Shown here: piece after piece, positions 1 through 8,722 of the stretch
Numbering within the stretch: the stretch's first letter is position 1
Layout of the letters: each line of letters starts with the position of its first letter
Assembly (NCBI GenBank): GCA_964440805.1
Contig: CAYTTR010000008.1
Coordinates: 13,779 to 77,778 of the forward strand
Reading direction: 5' to 3'
Length of the DNA: 64,000 nt
From: CAYTTR01 sp964440805
GTDB lineage: Bacteria > Acidobacteriota > Aminicenantia > Aminicenantales > Aminicenantaceae
Position numbers and translations under genes: made by a program
Notes under the pieces: generated by a model
Database searches by the model: none
Told to the model about the DNA's origin: nothing
The model's input: only the letters and a program-made list of their open reading frames with translations

Positions 1-1807
1 TTAGATGGTCGGGATGAGCGTGAGTTAGTACTAAGTAATCAATGGTCTTTATTCCCTTCCGCCATAAAAATGGAGAGACCACTTTTTCTCCAACGTCAAA
101 AGAGCTTCCGAAAAATCCTCCTCCGTCAATGAGCATTTTTTCTTTACCCGGAAATTCCACCAGGATCGATTGACCCTGGCCGACGTCAATTGTGGTAAGG
201 GTTAATGAGCTGACTGAGGGACAAAAGGGATGACTGACCAAAAGGGTGAAAAAAATAAGGAAAGAGAAGAAGAAAGCAAAACGCAAGATTTTTTTCTTTA
301 CGGGGATTATAAGAACCGCTAAAAGGCTTATAAAGTAACCCAGAATCAATACGTTGTGGGGAGTAGGTATGCGGAAAGAAAGGACAGGGAAGTGTTCACT
401 CAATTGAGAAAGCCAGATCAAGGTTTTTACTGAAAACTCAAGAACCAAAGCACCCGCTCTCATCAGGAAGGCCGGCAGGAACGAAAAGACAAGGAAAATA
501 TATCCTGATCCCATTATGAAACCGACAAGAGGAACTGCTCCTAAATTTAGAAAAAGAGCAGTGAAAGTTACCCGGTTGAAATAAGTAATCATAAGAGGGA
601 GGAGGCCCAACTGAGCTGCAAGAGACACAGCAAACAGTTCGCTTATTCTTAGAGGAAGGACAGGGAGGAGCTTGATAATTTTTGGGAAGAAGAGAATTAT
701 GGAAAGAGTGGCCCCGAAGGTCATTTGAAAACCCACGTGAAAAAGGTCAGATGGATTGAGAAAAAGAAGAAGAAAGGCGCTTACTCCCAGAGTGTTGAGG
801 AAATGAACATCCTTGAAGATAAGCCGGCCCAAGAGAAAAAACAGAGTCATGATAGTGGCCCGGAGCACAGAAGCTCTTCCTTCGACAAAGAAAGCGAAAA
901 ATATCAAAAAAAACATCAGCAAAACCGAGGAAAGCCTGAGCGAAAAGCGGAATGATCTAAAAACTGAATAGAGAAAGAATGAGATAATGGCGATATGTGC
1001 TCCAGAGATGGCGAAAAGATGAAAAAGGCCTGCACTCTGGAAAGAGCGGCTTAGATTTTCAGGCAAGCGTTCTCTTTCTCCAAGGAGAAGTGACTCCAAC
1101 ACCGCTCCTTCTGGGGCGAGGCCTTTTTTCCCCGGCCGGGAAAACCAGGCTTCAAGAAAGCTTCTTGCTTTTTGCCTGAGTTTGGAAATGAAGCGGATGA
1201 GAGAATAGCTCGAGGCAGAATCTGTTTTTCTGATAAGTTGGGCTGACTTGGTGAAGGCCCGGTTATGAATGTCTTGGTTCTTAAAGAATTGAATCTGGTT
1301 TGAAGATTGAAAGTTTCTAAATTCTCTCAAAGGAGTCAATTTGGCACTGGCTATAACCATATCACCCGGATGTAAAGACTCAATTTTTTCCACTCCTTTT
1401 GATTCCGGGATGGTTAACCTGAGCCGTCCTTTTATCTCTTTTTCTTCGTTGTGGTAGGCTGTTTTTTCAATCTTGAGAAAAAGGTAGTATCTGTCTCTTC
1501 CCTTGACCGGGGAACGGAAAAGCTTGCCTTGAAAGTCAATGTAATCACTGGAAGTTAAAAGGTGAAGCTGATTGTTCCTGAATTGCTGATCCTGGTGAGT
1601 GTAAAGAAGAGCTCCTAAGGAAAAAGTGGCCCAAAGAGCCAGAATAAATGCAAGAGCGAGCTTCCTCAGAATAGAGTAGGAAAGCCAGCCTCCGCACAGA
1701 AAAACGATCAGGATGACAGCCCAGAATATCTTGTTTAATTGAAAAAAAGAGGAGGTTAGAATACCTCCTGCCAGTGAAAGACCTAAAAAGAAAAAGGGAG
1801 CAGCCAT
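1..1807 (-). CDS. comEC: ComEC/Rec2 DNA-uptake channel (3' end cut by window edge)
   Basis: Inner-membrane channel that takes up single-stranded DNA in natural transformation. About 602 codons are read on the minus strand without a stop from ATG at 1807 to the window edge. Many hydrophobic segments are seen. The ComEC core motif LFHLFAISGAHIAI lies at about residues 261-274. A C-terminal metallo-beta-lactamase-like domain begins near IDVGQGQSILVEF (about residue 540) and reaches the metal-binding HAHPDH motif at residues 596-601 just before the edge. The gene starts 9 bp after the stop of the upstream amidohydrolase, so the two are probably cotranscribed. No clear ribosome-binding site precedes the ATG. 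No other competence gene is in the window, so use in transformation is inferred from the family. Confidence 0.93.
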   Translation of the reverse strand, partial: MAAPFFFLGLSLAGGILTSSFFQLNKIFWAVILIVFLCGGWLSYSILRKLALAFILALWATFSLGALLYTHQDQQFRNNQLHLLTSSDYIDFQGKLFRSPVKGRDRYYLFLKIEKTAYHNEEKEIKGRLRLTIPESKGVEKIESLHPGDMVIASAKLTPLREFRNFQSSNQIQFFKNQDIHNRAFTKSAQLIRKTDSASSYSLIRFISKLRQKARSFLEAWFSRPGKKGLAPEGAVLESLLLGERERLPENLSRSFQSAGLFHLFAISGAHIAIISFFLYSVFRSFRFSLRLSSVLLMFFLIFFAFFVEGRASVLRATIMTLFFLLGRLIFKDVHFLNTLGVSAFLLLFLNPSDLFHVGFQMTFGATLSIILFFPKIIKLLPVLPLRISELFAVSLAAQLGLLPLMITYFNRVTFTALFLNLGAVPLVGFIMGSGYIFLVFSFLPAFLMRAGALVLEFSVKTLIWLSQLSEHFPVLSFRIPTPHNVLILGYFISLLAVLIIPVKKKILRFAFFFSFLIFFTLLVSHPFCPSVSSLTLTTIDVGQGQSILVEFPGKEKMLIDGGGFFGSSFDVGEKVVSPFLWRKGIKTIDYLVLTHAHPDHL

Positions 1808-1816
1808 TTGGCCAGT

Positions 1817-3124
1817 TTAATCCGGTTGATAGCTGGAATTAACTTGTTTCTCCAAACAGTCCAGAAGGAGATGACACATGAACTGAACCCCCAGGGAAAT
1901 ACTTCTTTCATCCGGGCTGAAGGTGGAGCTATAGAGAGGAGTCATTGTTTTCCAGGCAGGATCTTTTACTCCCAAAAGCAAGTAGAGACCTGGGATTTTC
2001 TGGCTGAAGTAGCTGAAATCATCAGAAATGAGTTGAGGATTCAAGGAGTTAATTTTGTTTTCGCCGAGGACTTCCTCTATTGATGGTCTGATGAGTTCTA
2101 CAAGCTCAGGATGATTGTAAAGAGGAGGAGCTTTTTCTTTAAAAGCAAGCTCATACTCGGCTCCTACTGACTTGCTTAATCCTCTGACAGCTTCATCCAT
2201 AAAGCGCCGGATTTTTTCAAGAGTTGAGGGATTGAATGCCTGAATAACACCCTCTAATTGGACTTCCCTGGGAATAATATTAGCTCTGGTTCCTCCTTGG
2301 ATTTTTCCGAAGGATAGAATGTAAGGTTCTGCAGGATATATTGTTCGTCCAAGAAGAGACTGAATACTTACCATCACTTGGGCAGCTAAGGAGAGGGCGT
2401 CTTTTCCTTCCTGAGGTTTGGAAGCAGGGGCACTTTTTCCCTTTATAGTCAGCCGGAACCAGTCTGAACCGGCCAAGGCAGTGCCAGAGGAGAGAAAAAC
2501 AGTTCCCACATCAGCCGGCCAGGCGTGAAGGCCGAAGATAGCTCCAACCGAGGGATTTTCCAGAACCCCTTCCTTGATCATCAGCCGGGCTCCACTTTCT
2601 CCATCAAAAGGAGAGGCTTCCTGGGCCGGTTGAAAAACAAACTTAACGTTTCCTTTTAAGGTCTCTCTAAGCGAGGAAAGGACCATGGCAGTTCCCATAG
2701 CGATAACCATATTGATGTCATGACCGCAGGCGTGCATTACCCCGGGATTCAGAGATTGATAGGGAAGATTTGTGCGTTCCTCGATAGGCATGGCATCCAT
2801 TTCAGCTCGAAAGGCAATGGTTATCCCGTCATTGATGCCTCGAAGCAGGGCAACTACACCGGTTCCGGCAACATTGCTTTGAACATCAAGTCCAAAGGGC
2901 AGTAGCTTGGAAGCAATTAATTTAGATGTAGCCTGTTCCTGGTTGCTCAATTCGGGATTCATATGGATGATACGCCGGATTTTGATCAGCTCTTCTTCGA
3001 TATTTCTTATCTCTCTTTTGATGCGAAGGGCGGTAACTTTATCTACCGCCATTGAGTTTACAATAGAGCAAATAAGGAGGAAGAAAAAAATAAAGATTTT
3101 TCTTGTTCCCAGACTCCTAAACAT
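1817..3124 (-). CDS. M20-family amidohydrolase/aminoacylase, exported
   Basis: Zinc-dependent hydrolase of the IAA-amino acid hydrolase/hippurate hydrolase group (M20D), cleaving amide bonds of N-acylated amino acids; the substrate is unknown. 435 aa. A hydrophobic signal sequence (residues about 9-24) predicts export, which is less usual for the group. The metal motif HACGHD is at residues 131-136 and the second metal/catalytic motif reads QPAQE at 165-169, where many relatives have AEE, so the catalytic glutamate position carries Gln. The later GLHAW motif is present. A good promoter (3131-3159) ends only 6 nt before the ATG, suggesting a leaderless mRNA. comEC follows 9 bp downstream. Confidence 0.88.
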   Translation of the reverse strand: MFRSLGTRKIFIFFFLLICSIVNSMAVDKVTALRIKREIRNIEEELIKIRRIIHMNPELSNQEQATSKLIASKLLPFGLDVQSNVAGTGVVALLRGINDGITIAFRAEMDAMPIEERTNLPYQSLNPGVMHACGHDINMVIAMGTAMVLSSLRETLKGNVKFVFQPAQEASPFDGESGARLMIKEGVLENPSVGAIFGLHAWPADVGTVFLSSGTALAGSDWFRLTIKGKSAPASKPQEGKDALSLAAQVMVSIQSLLGRTIYPAEPYILSFGKIQGGTRANIIPREVQLEGVIQAFNPSTLEKIRRFMDEAVRGLSKSVGAEYELAFKEKAPPLYNHPELVELIRPSIEEVLGENKINSLNPQLISDDFSYFSQKIPGLYLLLGVKDPAWKTMTPLYSSTFSPDERSISLGVQFMCHLLLDCLEKQVNSSYQPD

Positions 3125-3130
3125 GCCTTC

Positions 3131-3159
3131 ATCTTAAGTTTGCTCCGGATGAAAGTCAA
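3131..3159 (-). promoter_or_regulatory. Sigma-70-type promoter of the M20 amidohydrolase
   Basis: On the minus strand TTGACT (3154-3159) and TAAGAT (3131-3136) are separated by 17 bp. The -10 box ends 6 nt before the ATG at 3124, so transcription should begin at or next to the start codon. Predicted from sequence only. Confidence 0.6.
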
Positions 3160-3308
3160 GAACTCTCCCTCAAGTCATTCTTCAAATTAAGGGCTCTATT
3201 TCTTTTAGTATGATTAGATATGTATGATAAGAGGCCATACTGGATGCTCTCTTATCCACACAAAAGGTAACACAATCAAAAAAATATATAAAAGAAGAAA
3301 ACAAATTT

Positions 3309-3573
3309 ACCTGAACTATTCATAAAAAAGGCCGATACTTAATATATCACAAAGACTATGAATGACTTAAGAGAATTTCTTAAGGCGTACTTAGAGAAAG
3401 TAAATTTCTTAAACTTTGTCAGCAATTTTTTATTTAAAAATCGGCCTTTTTTACCCTTTGGGCGAGCCGATCTTGTCCCATCTGCTTCGTTACAGGGCAC
3501 TTGCGGTGGGCGGCCACAGCTGCGTGTCCTGTGCCTCGCATCTGCAGCAACTTCGGCTCGTGAATAATCCAGC
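3309..3573 (+). repeat. Palindromic interspersed element, copy A (long form)
   Basis: Long copy of the family described in the findings. It begins CCTGAACTATTCATAAAAAA followed by GGCCGAT, has an AT-rich core containing the near-palindrome CTTAAGA...TCTTAAG, then ATCGGCCTTTTTT, a CCCTTTGGG hairpin, and a GC-rich module closed by CGAGCCGA...TCGGCTCG, ending TGAATAATCCAG. It fills most of the 453-bp gap between the M20 gene and mutA and stops 4 bp before the mutA stop codon. The core holds a reading frame starting MNDLREFLKAY (see findings). The GGCCGAT/ATCGGCC arms beside T-runs could terminate transcription in both directions. Confidence 0.88.
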
Positions 3574-3577
3574 TTTA

Positions 3578-5179
3578 TTAGAAAGTGAACAATTCCCGAT
3601 AAACACCCATTGTTTTTTTAAGTGCTTCAGTAATTTCACCAAGAGTGGCCAGTGATTTAACTGCTTCAAAAATAGGAGGAAAGAGGTTGTCTCCAGATCC
3701 GGCGGCTTTTTGCACCTGAGCTAAGATTTTATCTACTTTCTGGTTATTTCTTTCCTGGCGGAGCTGGTGAAGGCGTTTTTTCTGGGCAGATTCGACTTCC
3801 TCTGGAGGGTAATAAAGGTCAAATTGAAGCTTTTTGTTCTCGTCTTTAAATTTATTTAGGCCGACCACAATATTTTCGCCTTTCTCCATTAATTTCTGGG
3901 CTGCGTAGGCGCTTTCCTGAATCTCTTTCTGGATATAACCCTGTTCAATGGCTGTCACAACTCCTCCCATATCCTCAATTTTTTGTAGCTCTTGCCAAAC
4001 CCTTTCTTCGAGCTGGTTGGTAAGAGTTTCTACAAAGTAAGATCCTCCCAGAGGGTCGACTGTATCAGCTACTCCGCTCTCATAGGCGATGATTTGCTGT
4101 GTTCTCAAGGCAATGCGGGCTGATTCTTCAGAGGGAAGGGAAAGAGCTTCATCCCGGGAATTAGTATGAAGTGATTGAGTTCCCCCTAAGACCGAGGATA
4201 GCGCTTGAAGGGCAACCCGGACAACGTTATTTTCGGGAGACTGGGCGGCCAGGGTTGCTCCGCTGGTCTGAGTGTGAAATCGGAATAGGCAGCTATTTGG
4301 ATTTTTAACCCTGAATCTATCTTTCATTATCTTGGCCCAAATACGGCGGGCGGCCCGGAATTTGGCTACCTCTTCAAAAAAATTGTTATGAGCTGCCAGG
4401 AAGAAGGAAAGGCGGGGAGCAAAGGAATCAGGTTCCAATCCTGCCTTAACAGCGGCCTGAAGGTAAGCTGTGGCGTTGGCCAAGGTGAAAGCCAGTTCCT
4501 GAACAGCGGTCGCTCCTGCTTCCCGTATATGGTAACCGCTGATACTCATAGTGTTCCAACGGGGAACATTATTCTGGCAGAAAAAGATGGTATCAGTAAT
4601 GAGTCTCAGAGAGGGTCCGGGCGGAAAGATGTAGGTGCCCCGGGCTATATACTCTTTCAGGATATCATTCTGGATGGTTCCGGATAACTTTTTCCAATCA
4701 AATCCTCTGGAATCAGCTACAGCTAAATACATGGCCAGGACAATGGCCGCTGTGGCGTTGATGGTCATGGAAACACTGATTTCTTCAAGAGGAATACTGA
4801 AGAAAAGCCTGTCCATATCCAGAATTGAATCAATGGCCACTCCTACTTTGCCCACTTCTCCCTGAGCCAGGGGATTGTCTGAATCAAGGCCGAGCTGGGT
4901 AGGAAGGTCAAAGGCAACACTCACGCCGGTTTGGCCCTGGGAGAGAAGGTAGCGGTAACGCTTGTTAGAATCTTCCGCTGTGGCGAACCCTGCGTACTGG
5001 CGCATGGTCCACAGTTTTCCTCTGTACATATTAGGATAGATTCCCCGGGTGAAAGGGTGTTTTCCTGGTAAACCAAGGGCTTCGGAAGGGTTAAAACCGG
5101 CCAAGTCTTCTTGGGTGTAAGTGGTTTTAACTGGGAGCTGGGAGTGGGTTAGGAACTCTTTCTTTCGCTCTTTACTCAA
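3578..5179 (-). CDS. mutA: Methylmalonyl-CoA mutase, catalytic (alpha) chain
   Basis: Catalytic TIM-barrel chain of adenosylcobalamin-dependent acyl-CoA mutase, interconverting (R)-methylmalonyl-CoA and succinyl-CoA. 533 aa, the size of the stand-alone large subunit; the C-terminal B12-binding domain is absent and must be a separate gene outside the window. Substrate-binding signature TRGIYPNMYR (44-53), WTMRQYAGF (57-65) and the active-site YHI (216-218) are visible. The start is TTG at 5179, with GAAAGGAAA upstream as a ribosome-binding site. It follows enolase by 75 bp. Mutases for isobutyryl-CoA or ethylmalonyl-CoA are close relatives, so substrate is likely but not proven. Confidence 0.88.
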   Translation of the reverse strand: MSKERKKEFLTHSQLPVKTTYTQEDLAGFNPSEALGLPGKHPFTRGIYPNMYRGKLWTMRQYAGFATAEDSNKRYRYLLSQGQTGVSVAFDLPTQLGLDSDNPLAQGEVGKVGVAIDSILDMDRLFFSIPLEEISVSMTINATAAIVLAMYLAVADSRGFDWKKLSGTIQNDILKEYIARGTYIFPPGPSLRLITDTIFFCQNNVPRWNTMSISGYHIREAGATAVQELAFTLANATAYLQAAVKAGLEPDSFAPRLSFFLAAHNNFFEEVAKFRAARRIWAKIMKDRFRVKNPNSCLFRFHTQTSGATLAAQSPENNVVRVALQALSSVLGGTQSLHTNSRDEALSLPSEESARIALRTQQIIAYESGVADTVDPLGGSYFVETLTNQLEERVWQELQKIEDMGGVVTAIEQGYIQKEIQESAYAAQKLMEKGENIVVGLNKFKDENKKLQFDLYYPPEEVESAQKKRLHQLRQERNNQKVDKILAQVQKAAGSGDNLFPPIFEAVKSLATLGEITEALKKTMGVYRELFTF

Positions 5180-5254
5180 ACTGATTTCCTTTCAACTTAG
5201 GGAAAATCCATTGGCAACGAGGTGAAAAAATTTTTTTTCAGTTTATCAACCAGT

Positions 5255-6556
5255 TTAATTCAGATATTTCCTGAAAGGTTCCAGGCCGGCATATTTCCCT
5301 TTTTCCCTTAGCTGCAATTCAATTTCCAGGAGGCGGTTATACTTAGCTACCCGTTCACTTCGGGTAATAGAGCCTGTTTTGATTTGAAGGGCGGCTGTTC
5401 CCACGCTGAAATCTGCGATGAAAGTGTCTTCTGTTTCACCGGAGCGATGGGAGATAACGGTGGAATATCCTTCATTTCTTGCCAGCTGGATAGTTTCCAG
5501 AGTCTCGGTAACAGTGCCGATTTGATTGAGTTTAATAAGGATAGAGTTGCCTACTTTTTTCTTAATTCCTTTTTTTAGCCGCTCTGGATTGGTTACAAAG
5601 ATATCGTCTCCTACAAGTTGAACTTTTTGGCCAAGCTCTTTGGAAAGTTTTGTCCATGAATCCCAGTCATCCTCGGCCAGCCCATCCTCCAATGAGATAA
5701 TGGGATAGTTCTTTATTAGCTCCTGGTAAAAGGTGATCATTTCCCCGGCATTTTTACGGGAGCCGGTTGATTTTTTGAACACATAGAAACCTTTTTCAAA
5801 AAATTCAGAAGCAGCCACATCCAGAGCCAGGAAGATATCTTTCCCGGGTGAATAACCGGCAGCAGTAATGCTTTCTATGATTAGATCCAGGGCTTCCCGG
5901 TTGGACTTGAGGTTCGGTGAGAATCCTCCTTCATCGCCCACCGCAGTACTGTAGTTTCTTTTTTTGAGTATTTTTTTTAGATTATGGAAAATTTCCGCTG
6001 AGGCGCGAATAGCTTCATGGAAATCTGACAAACCAGCAGGAACAATCATGAACTCCTGAATATCCACATTGTTATCCGCGTGAGAACCTCCATTGAGTAT
6101 GTTGATCATGGGAACAGGAAGAACAGCTCGGCCGTCATTTTCTGCCAGATAGAAGTATAAAGGTTTTTCCAAGGCTTTGGCAGCGGCCTGGGCTACAGCC
6201 ATGGAAACAGAAAGAATGGCATTGGCTCCCAGCCTGCTTTTGGAAGGAGAGCCATCCATTTGGATGAGGTGGCGGTCGATTTTTTCCTGCTCGACAGCAT
6301 CCCATCCCTTGAGCTCAGGAGCGATGATGTTATTCACATTCTCGATGGCCTTGAGTACGCCTTTCCCCAGGTAACGTCCGGGATCAGCGTCTCTTAATTC
6401 CAGAGATTCATGGGTGCCGGTGGATGCTCCAGAGGGGACAGAAGCAATTCCTTCAGTACCTCCATTGAGATGCACCCTGGTTCGGACAGTTGGGTTTCCT
6501 CTTGAGTCGAGAATTTCCATTGAGTGGATTTCTTTAATTGCGGTTTTTCCCTTCAA
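5255..6556 (-). CDS. eno: Enolase (phosphopyruvate hydratase)
   Basis: Glycolytic enzyme converting 2-phosphoglycerate to phosphoenolpyruvate; also the source of PEP for the PTS proteins encoded elsewhere in this window. 433 aa, normal length. Family signatures are clear: SGASTGTHES near residue 45, GDEGGFSPN in the middle, SLEDGLAEDDWD for metal binding, LIKLNQIGTVTE, and SHRSGETEDTFIADF near the C-terminus. The start is TTG at 6556 with AAAGGA nine bases upstream. Gene order is DUF948-YtxH-eno-mutA on the minus strand, but a 160-bp gap separates eno from YtxH. Confidence 0.97.
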   Translation of the reverse strand: MKGKTAIKEIHSMEILDSRGNPTVRTRVHLNGGTEGIASVPSGASTGTHESLELRDADPGRYLGKGVLKAIENVNNIIAPELKGWDAVEQEKIDRHLIQMDGSPSKSRLGANAILSVSMAVAQAAAKALEKPLYFYLAENDGRAVLPVPMINILNGGSHADNNVDIQEFMIVPAGLSDFHEAIRASAEIFHNLKKILKKRNYSTAVGDEGGFSPNLKSNREALDLIIESITAAGYSPGKDIFLALDVAASEFFEKGFYVFKKSTGSRKNAGEMITFYQELIKNYPIISLEDGLAEDDWDSWTKLSKELGQKVQLVGDDIFVTNPERLKKGIKKKVGNSILIKLNQIGTVTETLETIQLARNEGYSTVISHRSGETEDTFIADFSVGTAALQIKTGSITRSERVAKYNRLLEIELQLREKGKYAGLEPFRKYLN

Positions 6557-6716
6557 TTGGAATTCCTTTCAATCTGAACTTGAAAAAAGTGTCAGCAACT
6601 AATAATTTTCAATAATTGCCCGTGGTGGTTTTATCCCTCCGCAGATTAGATTGAGATCGCCATGCTCTCTACGGTTGCTCGCGATAGTCTGTATTATCAA
6701 GCTATAAAAGAGAAAA
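6557..6716 (-). other. Enolase leader / intergenic gap with inverted repeat
   Basis: No gene is visible in these 160 bp. An interrupted inverted repeat (CAGA...ATCGC at about 6640-6660 against GCGAT..TCTG at about 6683-6693) could form a stem in the enolase 5' region. No T-run follows it, so it is not a standard terminator. Function unknown. Confidence 0.3.
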
Positions 6717-7037
6717 TTATTTCTCTTCTTCGCTTGCTACATCTACACCTTTTTTGGATAGCTCTTCTTTTTTCTTTTCAACAAAATCTTTGATAGTATC
6801 TATTCCTTCTGTTGTTTTTTCCCGAACCACCTTTATTCCCTTTTCTGCTTCCTGAGCGATTTTTCCATAACTTTCCTTAGCTTTTTCTCTTGTTTTCTTG
6901 GCACCTTCCTGGATTTTTTTCCTGGTTTCTTCTCCACTTGCAGGAGCAAAGAGTATTCCCAGAACCAGTCCTGTAGCTGTGCCTAACAAGAAAGAAAGAG
7001 TAATTTCAAAGGCAGAAGAACCTTTATTGTTGGCCAT
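6717..7037 (-). CDS. YtxH-domain membrane-anchored protein
   Basis: Small 106-aa protein of the YtxH type: one N-terminal membrane segment (about residues 10-30, with GTATGLVLGILFAPASGEE) followed by a lysine/glutamate-rich helix likely to form a coiled coil or tail. Family members are envelope or stress-associated proteins without known biochemical activity. The ATG at 7037 has a good GGAGGA site and lies inside the end of the upstream DUF948 gene (14-bp overlap), so the two are translationally coupled. Confidence 0.8.
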   Translation of the reverse strand: MANNKGSSAFEITLSFLLGTATGLVLGILFAPASGEETRKKIQEGAKKTREKAKESYGKIAQEAEKGIKVVREKTTEGIDTIKDFVEKKKEELSKKGVDVASEEEK

Positions 7038-7401
7038 GTTTATCCTCCTTTTTTCTTTTTTTTAATTGCCTCCACCCGAGACGCACAAGAGGAAACACCA
7101 GCGGCCAGTACCTGGAAGAAGGCCGGATGACTTTGAAAGCCGTGAACCAGGCTATTTCTGACAGGCTAAAAGCAACTTTTTTTGAAGCATCCAGAATTTC
7201 TCCGGCATCCTCTAATTTAAGATTGAGGCTCCGGGTGGTTTCTTCCAGGTGATGGATGAACGAACGGAACTCAACAAGAGCCGCCTGTCCTTCCCGGGCG
7301 GTTTTTCTCATCTGGAGAAGAAAAACAACAAGTACAGCAGCCACCACCGCTGCTGACAGGGTCAGTACCAGAAGAAGAAATTGATTGAGTGTTAACTCCA
7401 T
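7024..7401 (-). CDS. DUF948-like membrane protein
   Basis: 125-aa protein with a single N-terminal membrane helix (about residues 8-30) and a following amphipathic region typical of DUF948, a family that often sits beside YtxH proteins. Function is unknown; a structural envelope role is inferred. Its stop overlaps the YtxH start. A promoter at 7413-7441 places its -10 box 11 nt before the ATG. Confidence 0.72.
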   Translation of the reverse strand: MELTLNQFLLLVLTLSAAVVAAVLVVFLLQMRKTAREGQAALVEFRSFIHHLEETTRSLNLKLEDAGEILDASKKVAFSLSEIAWFTAFKVIRPSSRYWPLVFPLVRLGWRQLKKRKKEDKHGQQ

Positions 7402-7412
7402 GTGTATTAAAT

Positions 7413-7441
7413 AAAATAATAAAAATTGGGATTATTGTCAA
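7413..7441 (-). promoter_or_regulatory. Promoter of the DUF948-YtxH pair
   Basis: Minus strand: TTGACA (7436-7441), 17-bp spacer, TATTTT (7413-7418), then 11 nt to the ATG at 7401. The predicted 5' leader is only about 5 nt. The rest of the 187-bp gap up to the btuF stop contains no supported gene. Confidence 0.55.
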
Positions 7442-7588
7442 ATATGCATTGCTTCAATCTTGATGAAAGAAAGGTCACTTCCAGAGGAATTTATTGAGAG
7501 AGGGTATATTATGCTTTTTTTGGCTTTTTCCCCAAATTTCATTCGATGCGAGAGAGCTGGAGAAGAAGATATTGTTGCCTGGGATGAA

Positions 7589-8512
7589 CTAAGTTGAAGA
7601 AAAACGTTTAGTGTGGAAAATTCGGGCAAGCCTACGGAGGGCTGTGATTATTCTTGGCGAGAGCCGGCTGGACAGGTTTTCGTCCAGATAATATATTTCT
7701 TTTTCCTTTACTGCTGTTATTTCTTTATAAACCGGATTTTCCAGGAATTCTTTTTTGGCTTGAGAAAAAATTTTACCGGAGCTGGCCAGGATAACAATAA
7801 TTTCCGGATTACTAACTAAAAGCTCCTCCTCGCGCAAAGGAAACCATGGTTTTTTCACTTTCTCTGCAATATTCACTCCTCCTGCCTGAGTAATCAGATC
7901 ATGCAGAAAACTGTCTTGGCCGCAGGTCCATAGCTCTCCCCCGTGGAGAGAAAGAAAAACCCGGGGTTTTTTTTCGATTCCATTTAAGGCAGTTTTAATT
8001 TCCTTGAATTGATTGTTCAAATTTTGAAGAAGCTCTTCGCCTTGTTCTTGAGCGTGGGTGACCTGGGTTATTTTCTCGATCATGGGAAACAAGGATTCCA
8101 GGGTATTTCCCTGATCCAGGACGAATACCGGGCAGTTTAGAGCTCTCAACCTTTCAATGACAGATAAGGGATTTCCCCGGAAGGCCAGGATGAGATCCGG
8201 TTTTAGAGAAATTATTTTTTCGATATTGGGATCAACAATTCCCCCGATTTTTTCTTTTTCTTGAGCCTTTTCCGGATAATCGCAGAATCTGGTGACTCCG
8301 ACCAGCCTATCTTCTTTCCCAAGGGCAAAAAGGATTTCTGTAATATTTGGAGCCAAGGAAATAATTCTCTTGGGAGGAGCAGTTAGGGAAAAAGGAACTC
8401 CCATGTCATCAAGCAAGGTTTGCGGTTGAAAAGTAAAAGCCGTTGTTGAGAGAATAAAATAGAGAATAAGAAAAAGTTTTTTTACAAAAAAAGACTTTCC
8501 AGGTGATTTCAT
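7589..8512 (-). CDS. BtuF-like periplasmic metal-chelate/B12-binding protein
   Basis: Periplasmic binding protein of the BtuF/FhuD (PF01497) type, which delivers cobalamin or iron chelates to an ABC importer. 307 aa with an N-terminal signal sequence (about residues 8-28). The opening domain reads PKRIISLAPNITEILFALG, followed by GGIVDPNIEKIISLKPDLIL, both characteristic of the family. No permease or ATPase is adjacent. Cobalamin is a plausible ligand because a B12-dependent mutase lies 2.4 kb away, but this is inference. No cobalamin riboswitch was recognised upstream. Confidence 0.82.
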   Translation of the reverse strand: MKSPGKSFFVKKLFLILYFILSTTAFTFQPQTLLDDMGVPFSLTAPPKRIISLAPNITEILFALGKEDRLVGVTRFCDYPEKAQEKEKIGGIVDPNIEKIISLKPDLILAFRGNPLSVIERLRALNCPVFVLDQGNTLESLFPMIEKITQVTHAQEQGEELLQNLNNQFKEIKTALNGIEKKPRVFLSLHGGELWTCGQDSFLHDLITQAGGVNIAEKVKKPWFPLREEELLVSNPEIIVILASSGKIFSQAKKEFLENPVYKEITAVKEKEIYYLDENLSSRLSPRIITALRRLARIFHTKRFSST

Positions 8513-8622
8513 CCTTCTTCCTCTTTCCCGAGCCTGGTACCTTTCCAGAACTGCAGATTCAATTTTTTTTCAAATTCTTTTTTTTGTCAAGAGAAGAAGG
8601 TTGAAGGACGGGAAGCCTTGCC

Positions 8623-8651
8623 TTGACTTTTCTCTGTGCTAAACCTAATAT
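8623..8651 (+). promoter_or_regulatory. leuS promoter
   Basis: TTGACT (8623-8628), 17-bp spacer, TAATAT (8646-8651). Predicted transcription start near 8658. Because the promoter overlaps the upstream candidate leuS start at 8636, it supports the downstream start at 8723. Confidence 0.65.
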
Positions 8652-8722
8652 TTAAACTTGATTTAGGGAGAATATCTGGATTTTACCTGGCAGGTTTCCG
8701 GAAAATACAGAGCGAGAAAAAA

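Noticed and set aside
3309..3573. GC module of the repeat as a tRNA-like or group II intron RNA
   Set aside because: It forms several stems but shows no cloverleaf, no domain V motif and no reverse transcriptase nearby.
7438..7629. 63-aa ORF on the minus strand between btuF and DUF948
   Set aside because: It overlaps the btuF 3' end in another frame, has a low-complexity Ser-rich sequence and no ribosome-binding site; the DUF948 promoter lies at its end.
8513..8622. Cobalamin riboswitch upstream of btuF
   Set aside because: The gap is too short and lacks the B12-box; only a TTGACA without a good -10 is seen.
8636..8722. Upstream in-frame start for leuS
   Set aside because: It falls inside the -35/-10 promoter (8623-8651) and adds residues absent from the LeuS family.
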